Assembly (NCBI RefSeq): GCF_021650935.1
Contig: NZ_CP091244.1
Span: 3,286,001-3,350,000, forward strand
Direction: 5' to 3'
Length of the DNA: 64,000 nucleotides
Origin: Thiothrix winogradskyi
Lineage (GTDB): Bacteria; Pseudomonadota; Gammaproteobacteria; Thiotrichales; Thiotrichaceae
Part shown: positions 1 to 9,260 of the stretch, in pieces
How positions within the stretch are numbered: position 1 is the first letter of the stretch
How the letters are laid out: the number at the start of each line of letters is the position of its first letter
Program-made: the position numbers and the translations under genes
The notes under the pieces: model-generated
The model's database searches: none
The model's input: only the letters and a program-made list of their open reading frames with translations
Told to the model about the DNA's origin: nothing

Positions 1-2033
1 AAACCACCACTTGGCACAGCCGTAAACTGAAATTCGGCATTATTTGCCGCGTATTGCACCCCAGCAGGCACTTCACCCGCCGTCAATGCCGTCACCGCAC
101 CATCACTGGCAATCCGTTGCAGGCTAATCTCACCCGCCAGCACCAAACTCCACTGCGAGCCACGCGCTCCGCCTGTTACCAACGCAGTATCGCCCACAAC
201 GGGCAAAACATCGCGCACATCCACTTGCGTATTCGTCACATTGCCGGTGTTGCGAATTTCCAGCACATACGTTCCCGCCCCGTTCAACCCCGTCTTGCCC
301 GTATTCGGAAAACGGCTCAATGCGCTGTCCAGCTCACCCTGTACCCACTTCACGCTATCCAAGGTCGTCAATTGCGGCACACTAAAATTCATATTGCTGG
401 AACGGCAAAATGCCCGCGCAGTCTTGCCCGCATCCGCACCGTTTACGCACGTCACTTGCGGGTAATCGCCCGTCGAAAACTGCGCCACATTGGTCACAAC
501 CGTTCCCGCCAACACACCGGGGCGAATTCTCGCACTGAAATACACCGCCATGCCCGTATCTGACAACCCCACTGGCAACTGACAACCGGGGAATTCCCAG
601 CGCAATTTCACCCGCCCATCCGCCTGCACGGTACGGCTGAAACGCGGTATCTGACACGCCGTTTGTTCCGTCGTTACCCCATTACTCGGCACGGCAACTC
701 GCCACCAATTGCCCGCCTGCCCTGTGACATAATCCAAACTCGCAGGCAACACATCTTCCAAAATCGGGTATTGCGTACCGGTTCCCGATAATTCATCCAC
801 CGCCAACGAGACGCGATAGACGTAATCATTGCTGGCGGGTGCAGGCGCGACAACTGGCTTCCAAGCGGGTACGGCATACACCACCGTCGAACCATCCGGT
901 GACACCACACCGCCCGTCGGAGTAATTTTGCTAAGGCTCAAAATCGGCTCGCCCTGCCCCACTACTGGCACCAGCGGCGCACAGCTTATGCCATGCAACG
1001 ACGATTCCACGCAATTGCGCAAGCCATCACCCACATAATCCGCATCCACCACCAGCCGCACATCCAGCGTTTGTTTGGCAAGGTTCGCGCTCACTGCCCA
1101 ACGCAAACGCTTGATGGATGTCACCAACATCCCCGACGGCAAGCGCGTTGACACACACCCGGTCGGATTCCCCGCTGCATCGTGCAAATTACCCGCCCGT
1201 CCTGCGGCGAATTCCGCTTCCGCCCAATCCGAGACTGGCAAATTCAAGGGGTGAAACGCCCCCGTAGCCGTGGCACTGCAATCCACTTCCGGGTAGTTCA
1301 TCAATTTAGGGGTATTCGACGCAGTTGCCAGCAACACTTGCGTTCCTGCTGGCAGCGTTTCCACTACCGTGTAAGCACTGGTGCTAGTGGGCAAATTCAC
1401 GCTCCAACGTTCCAAACCACCCGGCTGTACAAAAGCCGCGCTGCCTGTTTTCGTAAAACCGGGGCTGGGTGCAGGTGGTGGAGTCGGGCATGGCGCATCA
1501 ATTCCCGCTGGCACGCTAACATCCGGTGCAATCGAAGTCGTCGTTACCCCAGCACTCGCCGCGCTTGCCACATTGCTGACGACGGCTGGCGGTGCGGCAC
1601 TTCCACAAGTTGGAAATTTCACCTGTACTTTGAGAATCCCCGTCGAACCTGCGGCTAAGCCATCGGCTGGCACGCCTTCCGGCAAACTCTCAACCGGCGT
1701 GGCTAAGCGCCAGCTTACGGTTTTATCGACAACAGTGACGGCTGCCACACTACCCCCCATCGGGGTATAACTGACAATTTTCAATGGAGCAGGCACGGTG
1801 TCGGTAATGCTAGGGGCTGCACAATACAGCTCGGTCATACTTGCGCACCGGTAACGCAGGGTATACGTGAACGTTTCACCCGCCTGAGGTGTGACAGTAC
1901 TCACCTGCTTGCTGATCAATAAATCTGAACCCGCTGCGAACACAGGTTGTCCACCCACCAGCGAAAATAATGCAATCCCTACCCACGCCCAAAACACTAT
2001 CCTGATGGCAGAAATATAATAATAATTAAACAC
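1..2033 (-). CDS. Large secreted repeat-domain (DUF11-like) protein, N-terminal part
   Basis: The frame stays open from about 2033 to the window edge, so the C-terminus is missing. It begins with a hydrophobic signal-like segment (IVFWAWVGIALFSLVGG, then a VFA-A cleavage-like site) followed by extracellular-type sequence rich in Thr, Val, Pro and Gly. Segments such as ISKQVSTVTPQAGETFTYTL and GAGTYVLEIRNTGNVTNTQV resemble the DUF11/conserved-repeat domains of bacterial surface proteins. Scattered Cys residues could form disulfides. No in-frame ATG exists near the start. GTG at 2033 is preceded by GGTGGG seven bases upstream and is preferred over TTG at 2039. It is probably exported to the surface or medium. 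Function is unknown beyond this. Confidence 0.75.
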   Translation of the reverse strand, partial: MFNYYYISAIRIVFWAWVGIALFSLVGGQPVFAAGSDLLISKQVSTVTPQAGETFTYTLRYRCASMTELYCAAPSITDTVPAPLKIVSYTPMGGSVAAVTVVDKTVSWRLATPVESLPEGVPADGLAAGSTGILKVQVKFPTCGSAAPPAVVSNVASAASAGVTTTSIAPDVSVPAGIDAPCPTPPPAPSPGFTKTGSAAFVQPGGLERWSVNLPTSTSAYTVVETLPAGTQVLLATASNTPKLMNYPEVDCSATATGAFHPLNLPVSDWAEAEFAAGRAGNLHDAAGNPTGCVSTRLPSGMLVTSIKRLRWAVSANLAKQTLDVRLVVDADYVGDGLRNCVESSLHGISCAPLVPVVGQGEPILSLSKITPTGGVVSPDGSTVVYAVPAWKPVVAPAPASNDYVYRVSLAVDELSGTGTQYPILEDVLPASLDYVTGQAGNWWRVAVPSNGVTTEQTACQIPRFSRTVQADGRVKLRWEFPGCQLPVGLSDTGMAVYFSARIRPGVLAGTVVTNVAQFSTGDYPQVTCVNGADAGKTARAFCRSSNMNFSVPQLTTLDSVKWVQGELDSALSRFPNTGKTGLNGAGTYVLEIRNTGNVTNTQVDVRDVLPVVGDTALVTGGARGSQWSLVLAGEISLQRIASDGAVTALTAGEVPAGVQYAANNAEFQFTAVPSGG

Positions 2034-2260
2034 AAACAAGCCCACCGATTTTTAATCAAAAATTATTTTTTATAATTTAATTTTATAATAAAAACATCCC
2101 TAATGCCACCCACTGATTAAAAGTATTAAATCCCCAAGGGGAAACCCTACGTTCGTCGGATTTAAAGCACCACCCGTCCAATGTTATGATAGGATCGTCA
2201 TCTGAGGCTTAACCACAGAATACACATAATATAAAAACACACTAGGACGAGGAAACACAC

Positions 2261-2521
2261 ATGAGTATCGGTAACGCTATTCAAAAAGGCACGTTAATTT
2301 ATATTTACGACCATAACGGTAGACAAATAACATCTGTATCCGCCCCCGGACGTTGGCCTGAAGACGGTCTCAAAGGCTTCACTGCCAATACCGTCAGCAT
2401 CCAAAAAGGTTCACTCATCTACCATTACGACGAAATGGGGCATTGTGTCGGCAGACCACGCCCCGCACAAGCACCGCTCCCTGCAACACAACAAGGCAAG
2501 CGCGAACCGTGTACCGCTTGA
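2261..2521 (+). CDS. Small two-repeat hypothetical protein
   Basis: An 86-residue protein with a good ribosome site (AGGACGAGG upstream of ATG). It is built from two related units: residues 3-22 (GNAIQKGTLIYIYDHNGRQI) and residues 44-63 around SIQKGSLIYHYDEMGHCV. Each has a QKG-S/T-LIY-x-YD core that could form a beta-hairpin. The tail is Pro/Gln-rich and probably disordered. There is no signal peptide or membrane segment. It stands alone between two oppositely oriented genes and ends against the 3' end of the MFS gene. I do not recognise a family; the duplicated motif and ribosome site argue that it is a real gene. Confidence 0.6.
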   Translation: MSIGNAIQKGTLIYIYDHNGRQITSVSAPGRWPEDGLKGFTANTVSIQKGSLIYHYDEMGHCVGRPRPAQAPLPATQQGKREPCTA

Positions 2522-2534
2522 GTAAGAAATTACC

Positions 2535-2563
2535 GAAAGTGCCCTTACCGACGCGGCACTTTC
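2535..2563. terminator. Hairpin between convergent genes
   Basis: GAAAGTGCC and GGCACTTTC form a 9-bp perfect stem with an 11-base loop. It lies between the stop of the small two-repeat gene and the 3' end of the converging MFS gene, whose last codons it overlaps. There is no clear T-run, so termination is an inference. Confidence 0.35.
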
Positions 2564-3798
2564 CACAATAGCCAAGCACCAATCCCAAACAGCAGCAACA
2601 CTGCCAGCAAACCTAAGCGGGGTGAATTCGTCAATGCCCCGACCCAAGCCACCAACAACGGCCCCAAAATCGCCGCAAACTTACCCAACATATTGTAAAA
2701 ACCAAAAAATTCCGCTGCCTGATCCTGCGGAATTAAACTCGCATACAAGGAACGGCTCAACGCCTGCACCCCACCCTGCACCAACCCGACCGCACCCGCC
2801 AGCAAATAAAACTCCCGCGCATCCGTCATCTGCGAAGCCATTACCGTAATCACCACATACCCTGCCAGCCCCACCAAAATACCGCGTTTCGCGCCAATCC
2901 GATTCCCAATCCACCCAAACGCCAACGCCGCCGGAAACGCAATAAATTGGGTAATCAACAATGCCGTAATCAAACTGTCATTCGCAAACCCCAACGCCTT
3001 CCCGTAATCCACCGACATGAGGATTACCGTATCCACCCCGTCGATGTAAAACCAATACGCCAACAAAAACAGCCACACCACCCGCAACTGCCGGATATGC
3101 CGAAACGTATCCCGCAATTGCGCGACCGACTGCCGCAGCAAGGTAAATACCGGCGGGCGGACTGCCTGCACAGGTGCACGTTCCCGCACCCACCACCACA
3201 ACGGAATCGAAAACAGCGCCCACCACACCGCCGTCACCCCAAACGCCCAACGTACCGCTGCAATGTCATTCGCCAACCCAAACCACTCCGGCTTCAAGGT
3301 CAGCAATACACACGAGGCAAACAACAAACCGCCACCCAAATAGCCTAAGGCATAACCCAGCGCTGATACGCGGTTAAAATCTTTTTCCTCCGCCACATCC
3401 ACCAACAGCGCATCGTAGAAAATATTCGCACCCAAAAAACCCACCACTGCCAGCACAAACGCAAACATTGCCCACTGCCACTGGCTTTCCCCCACCATAG
3501 TCAAACCCAAGGTCGCACATACCCCCAAGGTCACGAAGCCCGCCATCATCGGCTTTTTAATTCCACCCTGATCCGCTACTGTCCCCAAAAACGGGGCGAG
3601 TAACATAATCGACAAACTCGCCAGCGCATTCGCCGTCCCCAAGTGCAAAGTAATATCTTCCGATGGCAAGTCATTAGCCCAATACTCCCGAAAGAAAATG
3701 GGAAAAAACGCCACCATCACCGTGGTGATAAAAGCCGAGTTTGCCCAGTCATAAAACGCCCAAGCCCAACGCTCGCGAGTGGTTGCGGTCACAGTCAT
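2545..3798 (-). CDS. MFS permease, UMF1/Atg22-like
   Basis: A 417-residue polytopic membrane protein with about 12 hydrophobic segments. The N-terminus WAWAFYDWANSAFITTV is the hallmark of the UMF1 (vacuole effluxer Atg22-like) branch of the major facilitator superfamily. A further typical motif is GGVQALSRSLYASLIP in the second half, the usual cytoplasmic-loop region. Length is normal for the family. Substrates of bacterial members are mostly undefined; efflux or uptake of small molecules across the inner membrane is the most that can be said. The gene is monocistronic, divergent from the polysaccharide lyase gene. Confidence 0.85.
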   Translation of the reverse strand: MTVTATTRERWAWAFYDWANSAFITTVMVAFFPIFFREYWANDLPSEDITLHLGTANALASLSIMLLAPFLGTVADQGGIKKPMMAGFVTLGVCATLGLTMVGESQWQWAMFAFVLAVVGFLGANIFYDALLVDVAEEKDFNRVSALGYALGYLGGGLLFASCVLLTLKPEWFGLANDIAAVRWAFGVTAVWWALFSIPLWWWVRERAPVQAVRPPVFTLLRQSVAQLRDTFRHIRQLRVVWLFLLAYWFYIDGVDTVILMSVDYGKALGFANDSLITALLITQFIAFPAALAFGWIGNRIGAKRGILVGLAGYVVITVMASQMTDAREFYLLAGAVGLVQGGVQALSRSLYASLIPQDQAAEFFGFYNMLGKFAAILGPLLVAWVGALTNSPRLGLLAVLLLFGIGAWLLWKVPRR

Positions 3799-3888
3799 GC
3801 TGTCATGCTTCCTTATTTTCCTTTATCGGTATCAATCAACTAAACTAGTCTTAAACCAATAATACCCAAATCGTTTATAATCCACAGT

Positions 3889-4956
3889 ATGAATATACAT
3901 ATCACCCTATCCCTACTGTTTGCTTTCCTGCTGTCCACCTCCGTGCTGGCAGCACCGCAAGATGTCCGCACCATCCCCATGACCAACGCCCAGCAACCCT
4001 TCGAGCTTGCCGCCAAGTTGCAGTGGAACCCGCATGACAAAGCATGGGACAAAGTGCTAGTACTCTACAACGGCAACCCCAGCCCCCCTGCCACTCACCC
4101 GGTCTGGCAGTATCTTGACGGGTTAGACATCCCCCAACGTCAGCCCAAAACACCCGGCGAAAACTTGCATTACAAAGCCTTTCACTTCAATGCCTATTGC
4201 AGTGGCACAACACCCCTGACCTCTGGTAAACCACTACGCATTACCTTCGACCAAAATACCTTAGGTAACTACACCGAAACCGACTACTTCCGCGACTGGA
4301 ACTGCCCAGGCTGGAGCATGGGGCTAAACAACGTCAATATCGTCAAAGGTCAGGATGCCCGTAATGGTCAAGGCTTACGTATCAAGCTACTCAAAGGCTC
4401 ATCAGGTTGCCATAGCGACGATTGTGCCAACTGGAAACCCCACATCGGCGCACAACTCGATAGCCTGTATTACTCATACTGGGTCAAATTCCCGGAAAAC
4501 TTCGACTTTGTGCGCGGCGGAAAACTCCCCGGCATTGGCAGTGCTGAACCCCGTGTTGGTGGGGAAAAACCTAACGGACGCGATGGCTGGAGCGTGCGCA
4601 CCATGTGGGAAAAAGACGGCAAACCGGGGCAATACGTCTACCACCCCGACCAGCCGAAAAACTTCGGCGACTTTTTCCCATGGGATACCCCACCGCTGGA
4701 AACCGAAAAGTGGTATCAAATCAAAACCTTCGTGCGACTCAACACCCCCGGCAAACGCGATGGCATTATCACCACCTGGCTGAATGGCAAACAAGTGCTG
4801 GACAAGCGCGACCTACGCTTCCGCATTGGCGCTGATCTCAAGATTGAGCGCTTCCTGTTTGCGGTATTTTTCGGGGGTACTGGAGCAGAATGGGCACCCA
4901 AGCGCGATATGCTGCTTTATCTTGACGACTTTACGCTCTCAGCCACCCCGCACTGA
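3889..4956 (+). CDS. Secreted polysaccharide lyase 14-like protein
   Basis: A 355-residue protein with a signal peptide (HITLSLLFAFLLSTSVLAAPQ). The mature part has jelly-roll-like features of PL14 family alginate/glucuronan lyases: a central YYSYWVKFPENFDFVRGGKLPGI, then GWSVRTMWEKDGK, and a C-terminal LYLDDFTLS strand. Four Cys residues in the central part may form disulfides, consistent with the periplasm or outside. The likely reaction is beta-elimination of an acidic polysaccharide, but I cannot name the catalytic residues from sequence alone. The stop lies two bases before the start of the MscS-type gene, so the two are probably co-transcribed. A role in remodelling the cell's own sheath or exopolysaccharide is possible (inference). 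Confidence 0.7.
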   Translation: MNIHITLSLLFAFLLSTSVLAAPQDVRTIPMTNAQQPFELAAKLQWNPHDKAWDKVLVLYNGNPSPPATHPVWQYLDGLDIPQRQPKTPGENLHYKAFHFNAYCSGTTPLTSGKPLRITFDQNTLGNYTETDYFRDWNCPGWSMGLNNVNIVKGQDARNGQGLRIKLLKGSSGCHSDDCANWKPHIGAQLDSLYYSYWVKFPENFDFVRGGKLPGIGSAEPRVGGEKPNGRDGWSVRTMWEKDGKPGQYVYHPDQPKNFGDFFPWDTPPLETEKWYQIKTFVRLNTPGKRDGIITTWLNGKQVLDKRDLRFRIGADLKIERFLFAVFFGGTGAEWAPKRDMLLYLDDFTLSATPH

Positions 4957-4958
4957 TT

Positions 4959-7295
4959 ATGATGACAGCGCATACCATTTTCACGCAGCGTTGGCTTTGC
5001 CTGATACTGTTAACCCTATTGGCATTGCCACTACCGACCACCGCTAATGAGTTTTCCATCGAGCGTTTGGATGAGCTAAGTACGCAACTCAACGCTGCTG
5101 AAACGCTTTTTCAGGAACAAAAGTACCCGGACATCAGCAAACTCGATAGCCTGACCACCACCGCAGCGAGTTTGGAACAAATCGCCAAAACCTGTGTGGC
5201 GCAGCAGGAGCAACAACAAATCCAAACCCAACAAGCCATAGATAGTTTGGGTGAAGCCAATACCGACGAAGACGAGGAAGTCAGGCGCAAACGCAAAGAG
5301 CTGACCGAGCAAAAACAGCAACTTGAAAAAACCTTGTCACAATGTCGCTTACTCAGCCTGCGTGCTACGACCCTCTTGACCGATGCTCGGCAATCCCGTC
5401 AGGCTTTGCTCACACAACAGTTACTTGCCCCCAGTGCTTCCATACTCAACCATTTACAAGTGATTCTGCTGGAATCCGGGGTATGGAAAGCTGAAATTAA
5501 CGGTTTGGTGCACACACTCAGCAACCTCCCCTTGAATAAAACGCATGTGTGGATCGCACTCGCCTACGGTATCGCTGGGTTGGTGGCGGGGTTATTTTGG
5601 AGTGCTCATAAACGCCGTCAGTACCGCGAAACCTTGCCACCGATCCACGCGACCAGCCCTACGCTGGCAGCGGTGTGGATTAGTCTGTTGCGCTTTTTAC
5701 CGTTCACCTTGTTTGCAGGCTTAGCGGCACTGTCCCTCTATTTTGCGCCGCCGGGGGTACCGCTTATTTTGCAGTTTATGCAGGCATTGCTGTTATTTAG
5801 CGTTAGCTACGGGATTATGCACTCGCTATTGCGCCCTGCCGGACAGGTTGAAGGCGTTGTTCCAGCCACCCAACAAACGGGACACAAATTATACTTTTGG
5901 GCACGGCTACTGATCATTCCCGCCTTAATCGGCACGATTTTTCACTCACCGCTGTTAGATTCCGCCGCGCAAATCAGCACCTCCCCCAGTAATTTAGTGG
6001 GTTTAATACGCATTGCATTGGGTACAGTGATTGGCTTTGCACTCGCCCGCCTGATTTGGCTCATGTCCGATCACTTTTTATTTATCCAACGCACGCGGCT
6101 GCATTGGTTGGCAGTGGGCGCATTACTGCTGGCGGTCGCCAGTTTGTGGCTAGGCTACCGCAATTTTTCAGTATTCTTGTTTACTGGGGTGTTTGGCACG
6201 CTGTTTTTATTACTGGCAGCTTGGCTGCTCCTCAAAATTCCAGCGGAAATCTTTGATGGGCTGGATGTCGGGCGTACCCCTTGGCAACAACGTTTGCGAC
6301 AACAGTTAGGGCTACGTAGCAATCAACTCGTGCCGGGCTTACTGTGGCTACGCCTTGCCAATACGCTGGTGGTTTCCGGCGTATTGTTGATTTTGTCGCT
6401 GCGGCTGTGGGGAATGCCGGAACAAAACTTCACCCTGTTACTGACACAACTCGCCAGCGGCATCCAGATTGGGGGATTCACCCTGGAACCCTTGCGCATT
6501 ATCGGTGGCTTGCTAATAGTAGCGTTGCTGGTCAGCCTTACCCATGTGCTGAAAAAGAATCTCGCGGAAAGCTGGTTACGCCGCACTACCCTGAGCCGGG
6601 GCGCACGCGAAGCGATTACTACCGTTTCAGGCTATACCGGCATTTTGCTGGCAATTTTAATAGGCTTGTCGGTGGCTGGCATTCAGTTTGAAAATTTGGC
6701 GATTATTGCGGGGGCTTTATCGGTCGGGATCGGCTTTGGCTTGCAAAACATCGTCAATAATTTTGTGTCGGGTTTGATTTTGCTGTTTGAACGCCCTATC
6801 CGCCGGGGTGATTGGATCACCGTGGGTACGGCGGAAGGTTATGTGCGGGATATTAGCATTCGCTCAACCACCATCCAAACCTTTGATCGTTCTGATATTA
6901 TTGTACCAAACTCGCAAATCATTTCTGGGCAAGTCACCAATATGATGCTGAATGATAATTTCGGCAGAGTGATCATTCCCGTCAATGTGGCTTATGGTGC
7001 CGATACCGAACGGGTTATGGAGATACTGCAAGAAGCAGCTAATACGCACCCGTTAGTACTGAAAGACCGTAGTGATATGAAAATCAACGTATTCTTTCGA
7101 TCATTTGGCGATAATGCGCTAAATTTTGAATTACGTTGCTTTATTCGCGATATTGAAACCAAAGCCAGAGTCACCAGTGACTTGAACCTAGCGATTGATA
7201 AAGCGCTGCGCCAACAGGCAATACCCATGTCCTTTACGCGCAGTGAGCCGTATACGTGGTCAGGAAAGACTGTCAAATCACCGGATTTAAGCTAG
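4959..7295 (+). CDS. Large MscS-family mechanosensitive channel
   Basis: A 778-residue protein. It has a signal peptide (ILLTLLALPLPTTANE), a periplasmic coiled coil at about residues 30-150 (Gln/Glu-rich), roughly ten membrane segments, then the MscS core. The pore helix and beta domain are clear: ALSVGIGFGLQNIVNNFVSG, then FERPIRRGDWITVG and RSTTIQTFDRSDIIVPNSQI. This layout matches the MscK/YbiO-type long MscS proteins that release osmolytes on hypo-osmotic shock from the inner membrane. ATG ATG starts are adjacent. It follows the lyase gene after two bases, which suggests an operon; tRNA-Arg follows 21 bases downstream. Confidence 0.88.
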   Translation: MMTAHTIFTQRWLCLILLTLLALPLPTTANEFSIERLDELSTQLNAAETLFQEQKYPDISKLDSLTTTAASLEQIAKTCVAQQEQQQIQTQQAIDSLGEANTDEDEEVRRKRKELTEQKQQLEKTLSQCRLLSLRATTLLTDARQSRQALLTQQLLAPSASILNHLQVILLESGVWKAEINGLVHTLSNLPLNKTHVWIALAYGIAGLVAGLFWSAHKRRQYRETLPPIHATSPTLAAVWISLLRFLPFTLFAGLAALSLYFAPPGVPLILQFMQALLLFSVSYGIMHSLLRPAGQVEGVVPATQQTGHKLYFWARLLIIPALIGTIFHSPLLDSAAQISTSPSNLVGLIRIALGTVIGFALARLIWLMSDHFLFIQRTRLHWLAVGALLLAVASLWLGYRNFSVFLFTGVFGTLFLLLAAWLLLKIPAEIFDGLDVGRTPWQQRLRQQLGLRSNQLVPGLLWLRLANTLVVSGVLLILSLRLWGMPEQNFTLLLTQLASGIQIGGFTLEPLRIIGGLLIVALLVSLTHVLKKNLAESWLRRTTLSRGAREAITTVSGYTGILLAILIGLSVAGIQFENLAIIAGALSVGIGFGLQNIVNNFVSGLILLFERPIRRGDWITVGTAEGYVRDISIRSTTIQTFDRSDIIVPNSQIISGQVTNMMLNDNFGRVIIPVNVAYGADTERVMEILQEAANTHPLVLKDRSDMKINVFFRSFGDNALNFELRCFIRDIETKARVTSDLNLAIDKALRQQAIPMSFTRSEPYTWSGKTVKSPDLS

Positions 7296-7316
7296 AATAC
7301 GCGCTTCTTACCGTTT

Positions 7317-7391
7317 GGCCCCATAGTTTAATGGATAAAACGGCCCCCTCCTAAGGGGCAACTACAGGTTCGATTCCTGTTGGGGCTGCCA
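7317..7391 (+). tRNA. tRNA-Arg (CCT)
   Basis: Acceptor arms GGCCCCA and TGGGGCT pair over 7 bp (one G-T). The TTCGATT T-loop is present and the anticodon loop reads CTCCTAA, giving anticodon CCT. The CCA end is encoded. It closely follows the pattern of gammaproteobacterial tRNA-Arg(CCU). Confidence 0.95.
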
Positions 7392-7673
7392 TTTCTGAAA
7401 ATTGCAAGCATTCTTTCTTGGACTTTGTGCTGTATGTTTAGTAAGCTGTGACACAGGTGAGCTATCACGCCACCTTTGGCTCTTTTACAATTTGCCAGCC
7501 ACTAAACTGATCAAAAACCAGTCTTATGCGTTCATTCTGAGAGCCTGAAAATGCTAACTTTGAAGTACCGATTTGATGTCAAAATTCATACACCCCAAGT
7601 TGTTGAAACTAAAGCGTTTCCGACGAACGGCGGGGTTTGAACACCGCCCTGATTTAAAAGAGTATCGTCTTGA
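7392..7673. other. Gene-free stretch between tRNA-Arg and IS110 3' side
   Basis: I see no convincing coding frame here. AGTATCGTC at 7661-7669 recurs as a direct copy at 8854-8862 on the other side of the IS110 transposase, so the IS boundary may lie near it. This is not proven, because IS110 elements lack reliable terminal repeats. Confidence 0.4.
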
Positions 7674-7709
7674 GGTCAACAAAAAATCCATAGGGATTTT
7701 TTATTGACC
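7674..7709. repeat. Long inverted repeat downstream of IS110 transposase
   Basis: GGTCAA-C-AAAAAATCC, loop ATAG, then GGATTTTTT-A-TTGACC: a near-perfect hairpin with one mismatch. It is followed by a short gap to the transposase stop. It can serve as a transcription terminator on either strand and probably belongs to the 3' end of the IS110 element or the site it invaded. Confidence 0.6.
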
Positions 7710-7724
7710 CCGCTATTGAATACC

Positions 7725-8717
7725 CTACATCGTTGGTGAAAATACCTGCTGGTTCTTCAACACACCAAAACAAATATGCACCAGCTTACGCATGGCAGCC
7801 GTCATAGCCGCCCGTTGGTGTTTCTTTTGATCCAGCAATTTGCGGTAAAACTTTTGAACAATGGGATTGTGAGTAATCGCCGCTACCACTGGCATAAACA
7901 GCTTGCCACGTAACTCAGGATCCCCCCGCCGTGAAATACGCGGACGCTTAAATACGCTGGTTCCTGACGTTCGCTCCACCGGCACTAAGCCCATGAACGC
8001 GGCAACTTGTGAGGCTTTGGTGAAGTCCCTGCTACGTATGAGTGCAATCATTCGTTGCGCTGTCAACGCCCCAACACCGGGGATGGTAGCCAACAATTTC
8101 TGGTCGTGTTTCAAACCGGGGTGACGGTCAATATGGTCGTCGATTTGGTCACGAATCGTTTGCATCGACTGCTTGAGGAATTCAATGGATTCATCCAACG
8201 ACTCTTTGACGGTTTTCGGGTAGCGTTCGCGTAGTTGCAAGGTATCCAGACGATTTTCTTCTTGCTGCATGGTCGCTTGCAGAGTATCAAGCCGGTCTAG
8301 CAATGCATGTAACTGCCTGATTTCCAATGGTGCGGGTTGCCAAATCCGTGGATTCATCACCAGACCAAAACGCGCCAGCATGACGCTATCCTTACGGTCA
8401 TTCTTCGACAAATTGCCCAAACTCGCCGCAAAATCACTCACCTGTTTAGCGTTAACCAGACAAACTTGGCAGCCGTGATCATGCAGATACAACGCCACCC
8501 CTTCATGGTAAATATTGGTCGGTTCTAGCGTAATCCGTAGCCGTTCAACCGTTACTCCCGTGTTTTTCAACAGCCAATCCAGCAGTTCTTCATAGCCTTT
8601 AGGGTGATTAGGCAGGCTCTTGGGCTTCACCTGCAAGGGCTGCAACTGGCGCAACCAAGCAATTTGCAACTTGTCTTTCGCCACATCTATGCCGATGGAT
8701 ACAACAGTGTCTGTCAT
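7725..8717 (-). CDS. IS110-family transposase (RNA-guided DEDD recombinase)
   Basis: About 330 residues. The N-terminal DEDD RuvC-like domain starts VVSIGIDVAKDKLQIAWL (first Asp of the DEDD set). The C-terminal transposase_20 domain includes LLATIPGVGALTAQRMIALI and the Ser-containing VERTSGTSVFKRPRISRRGDP region. ATG at 8717 is chosen because AAGGAG lies nine bases upstream; an earlier in-frame ATG at 8753 has no ribosome site. IS110 enzymes excise and insert their element through a circular intermediate, guided by a bridge RNA. The frame is intact, so the copy may be active. Confidence 0.9.
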   Translation of the reverse strand: MTDTVVSIGIDVAKDKLQIAWLRQLQPLQVKPKSLPNHPKGYEELLDWLLKNTGVTVERLRITLEPTNIYHEGVALYLHDHGCQVCLVNAKQVSDFAASLGNLSKNDRKDSVMLARFGLVMNPRIWQPAPLEIRQLHALLDRLDTLQATMQQEENRLDTLQLRERYPKTVKESLDESIEFLKQSMQTIRDQIDDHIDRHPGLKHDQKLLATIPGVGALTAQRMIALIRSRDFTKASQVAAFMGLVPVERTSGTSVFKRPRISRRGDPELRGKLFMPVVAAITHNPIVQKFYRKLLDQKKHQRAAMTAAMRKLVHICFGVLKNQQVFSPTM

Positions 8718-8960
8718 GGGACTACTCCTTGTGGTTGACGCTATCCTGATCAAAAAGCGGTTTGCTCATGCCATCCTATTGTGCAATCTTTCAGCGGCTT
8801 CCCTTGTAGAATACAGCCTCAACCCGTGCTATTTTTAGCGATGGGTGGACTCAAGTATCGTCCAGCCTGATCTCCTGAAAAATGGAAGGTCGGTTCCTCT
8901 TCTCACAGGCTCGAAGCCTCGGATTAAGACCAACTCTGACCTTCCGACTGCGCAACCTCT
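8718..8960 (-). ncRNA. Candidate IS110 bridge-RNA region
   Basis: Non-coding stretch immediately upstream of the transposase, where IS110-group elements encode their bridge RNA. Seen directly: an 8-bp outer stem (8884-8891 with 8938-8945, GGAAGGTC/GACCTTCC) enclosing a large internal loop and an inner hairpin AGGCT-CGA-AGCCT at 8907-8919. The stem-loop-in-loop form resembles a bridge-RNA binding loop. That it is one, and its exact ends, are inference. Confidence 0.35.
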
Positions 8961-9094
8961 TCCGCTCTTTAACAGTTTAGCTTATCGGAAATTCTATGCT
9001 TTAAAGATACAAGGGATTAAGACGCATAAATGCAATCGCAAACGTCGCGCCCCACCGGCTTGAATGCTGCCCTGTTTGGCAGTATTGTCATCAA

Positions 9095-9164
9095 GTAGGT
9101 CGGACTTTAGTCCGACGTTCTTTAGGTTTTGTTGGGGAGATTGTCGGGCTGAAGCCCGACCTAC
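9095..9164. repeat. REP-like inverted hairpin pair
   Basis: Two hairpins in opposite orientation, GTAGGTCGG-ACTTTAGT-CCGAC (9095-9116) and GTCGGGCTGAAGCCCGACCTAC (9143-9164), separated by 26 bases. This is the layout of REP/BIME elements mobilised by RAYT transposases. No RAYT gene is seen in the window. Confidence 0.7.
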
Positions 9165-9260
9165 AGCCAGCCACAATCCTTAGCTTAGGATTAGGCGGTC
9201 ATCCAATACTGCTTCCAAGATTGAACATATACCCACGACACATGAATTTCGATTGCCTTG

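Larger units (their letters stand above)
7661..8960 (-). mobile_element. IS110-family insertion sequence (ends approximate)
   Basis: Contains one IS110-type recombinase gene with non-coding flanks of about 50 and 250 bases. The family has no typical terminal repeats or target duplications, so ends are only estimated. The lower end is placed near the 9-bp AGTATCGTC direct repeat. The upper end is placed so as to include a structured non-coding stretch upstream of the gene where the bridge RNA of this group would sit. Confidence 0.55.

Noticed and set aside
54..1770. Several plus-strand open frames in the first 1.8 kb
   Set aside because: They oppose one long, continuous minus-strand frame with signal peptide and recognisable repeat domains. 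Their compositions (Arg/His-rich or low-complexity) look like antisense shadows.
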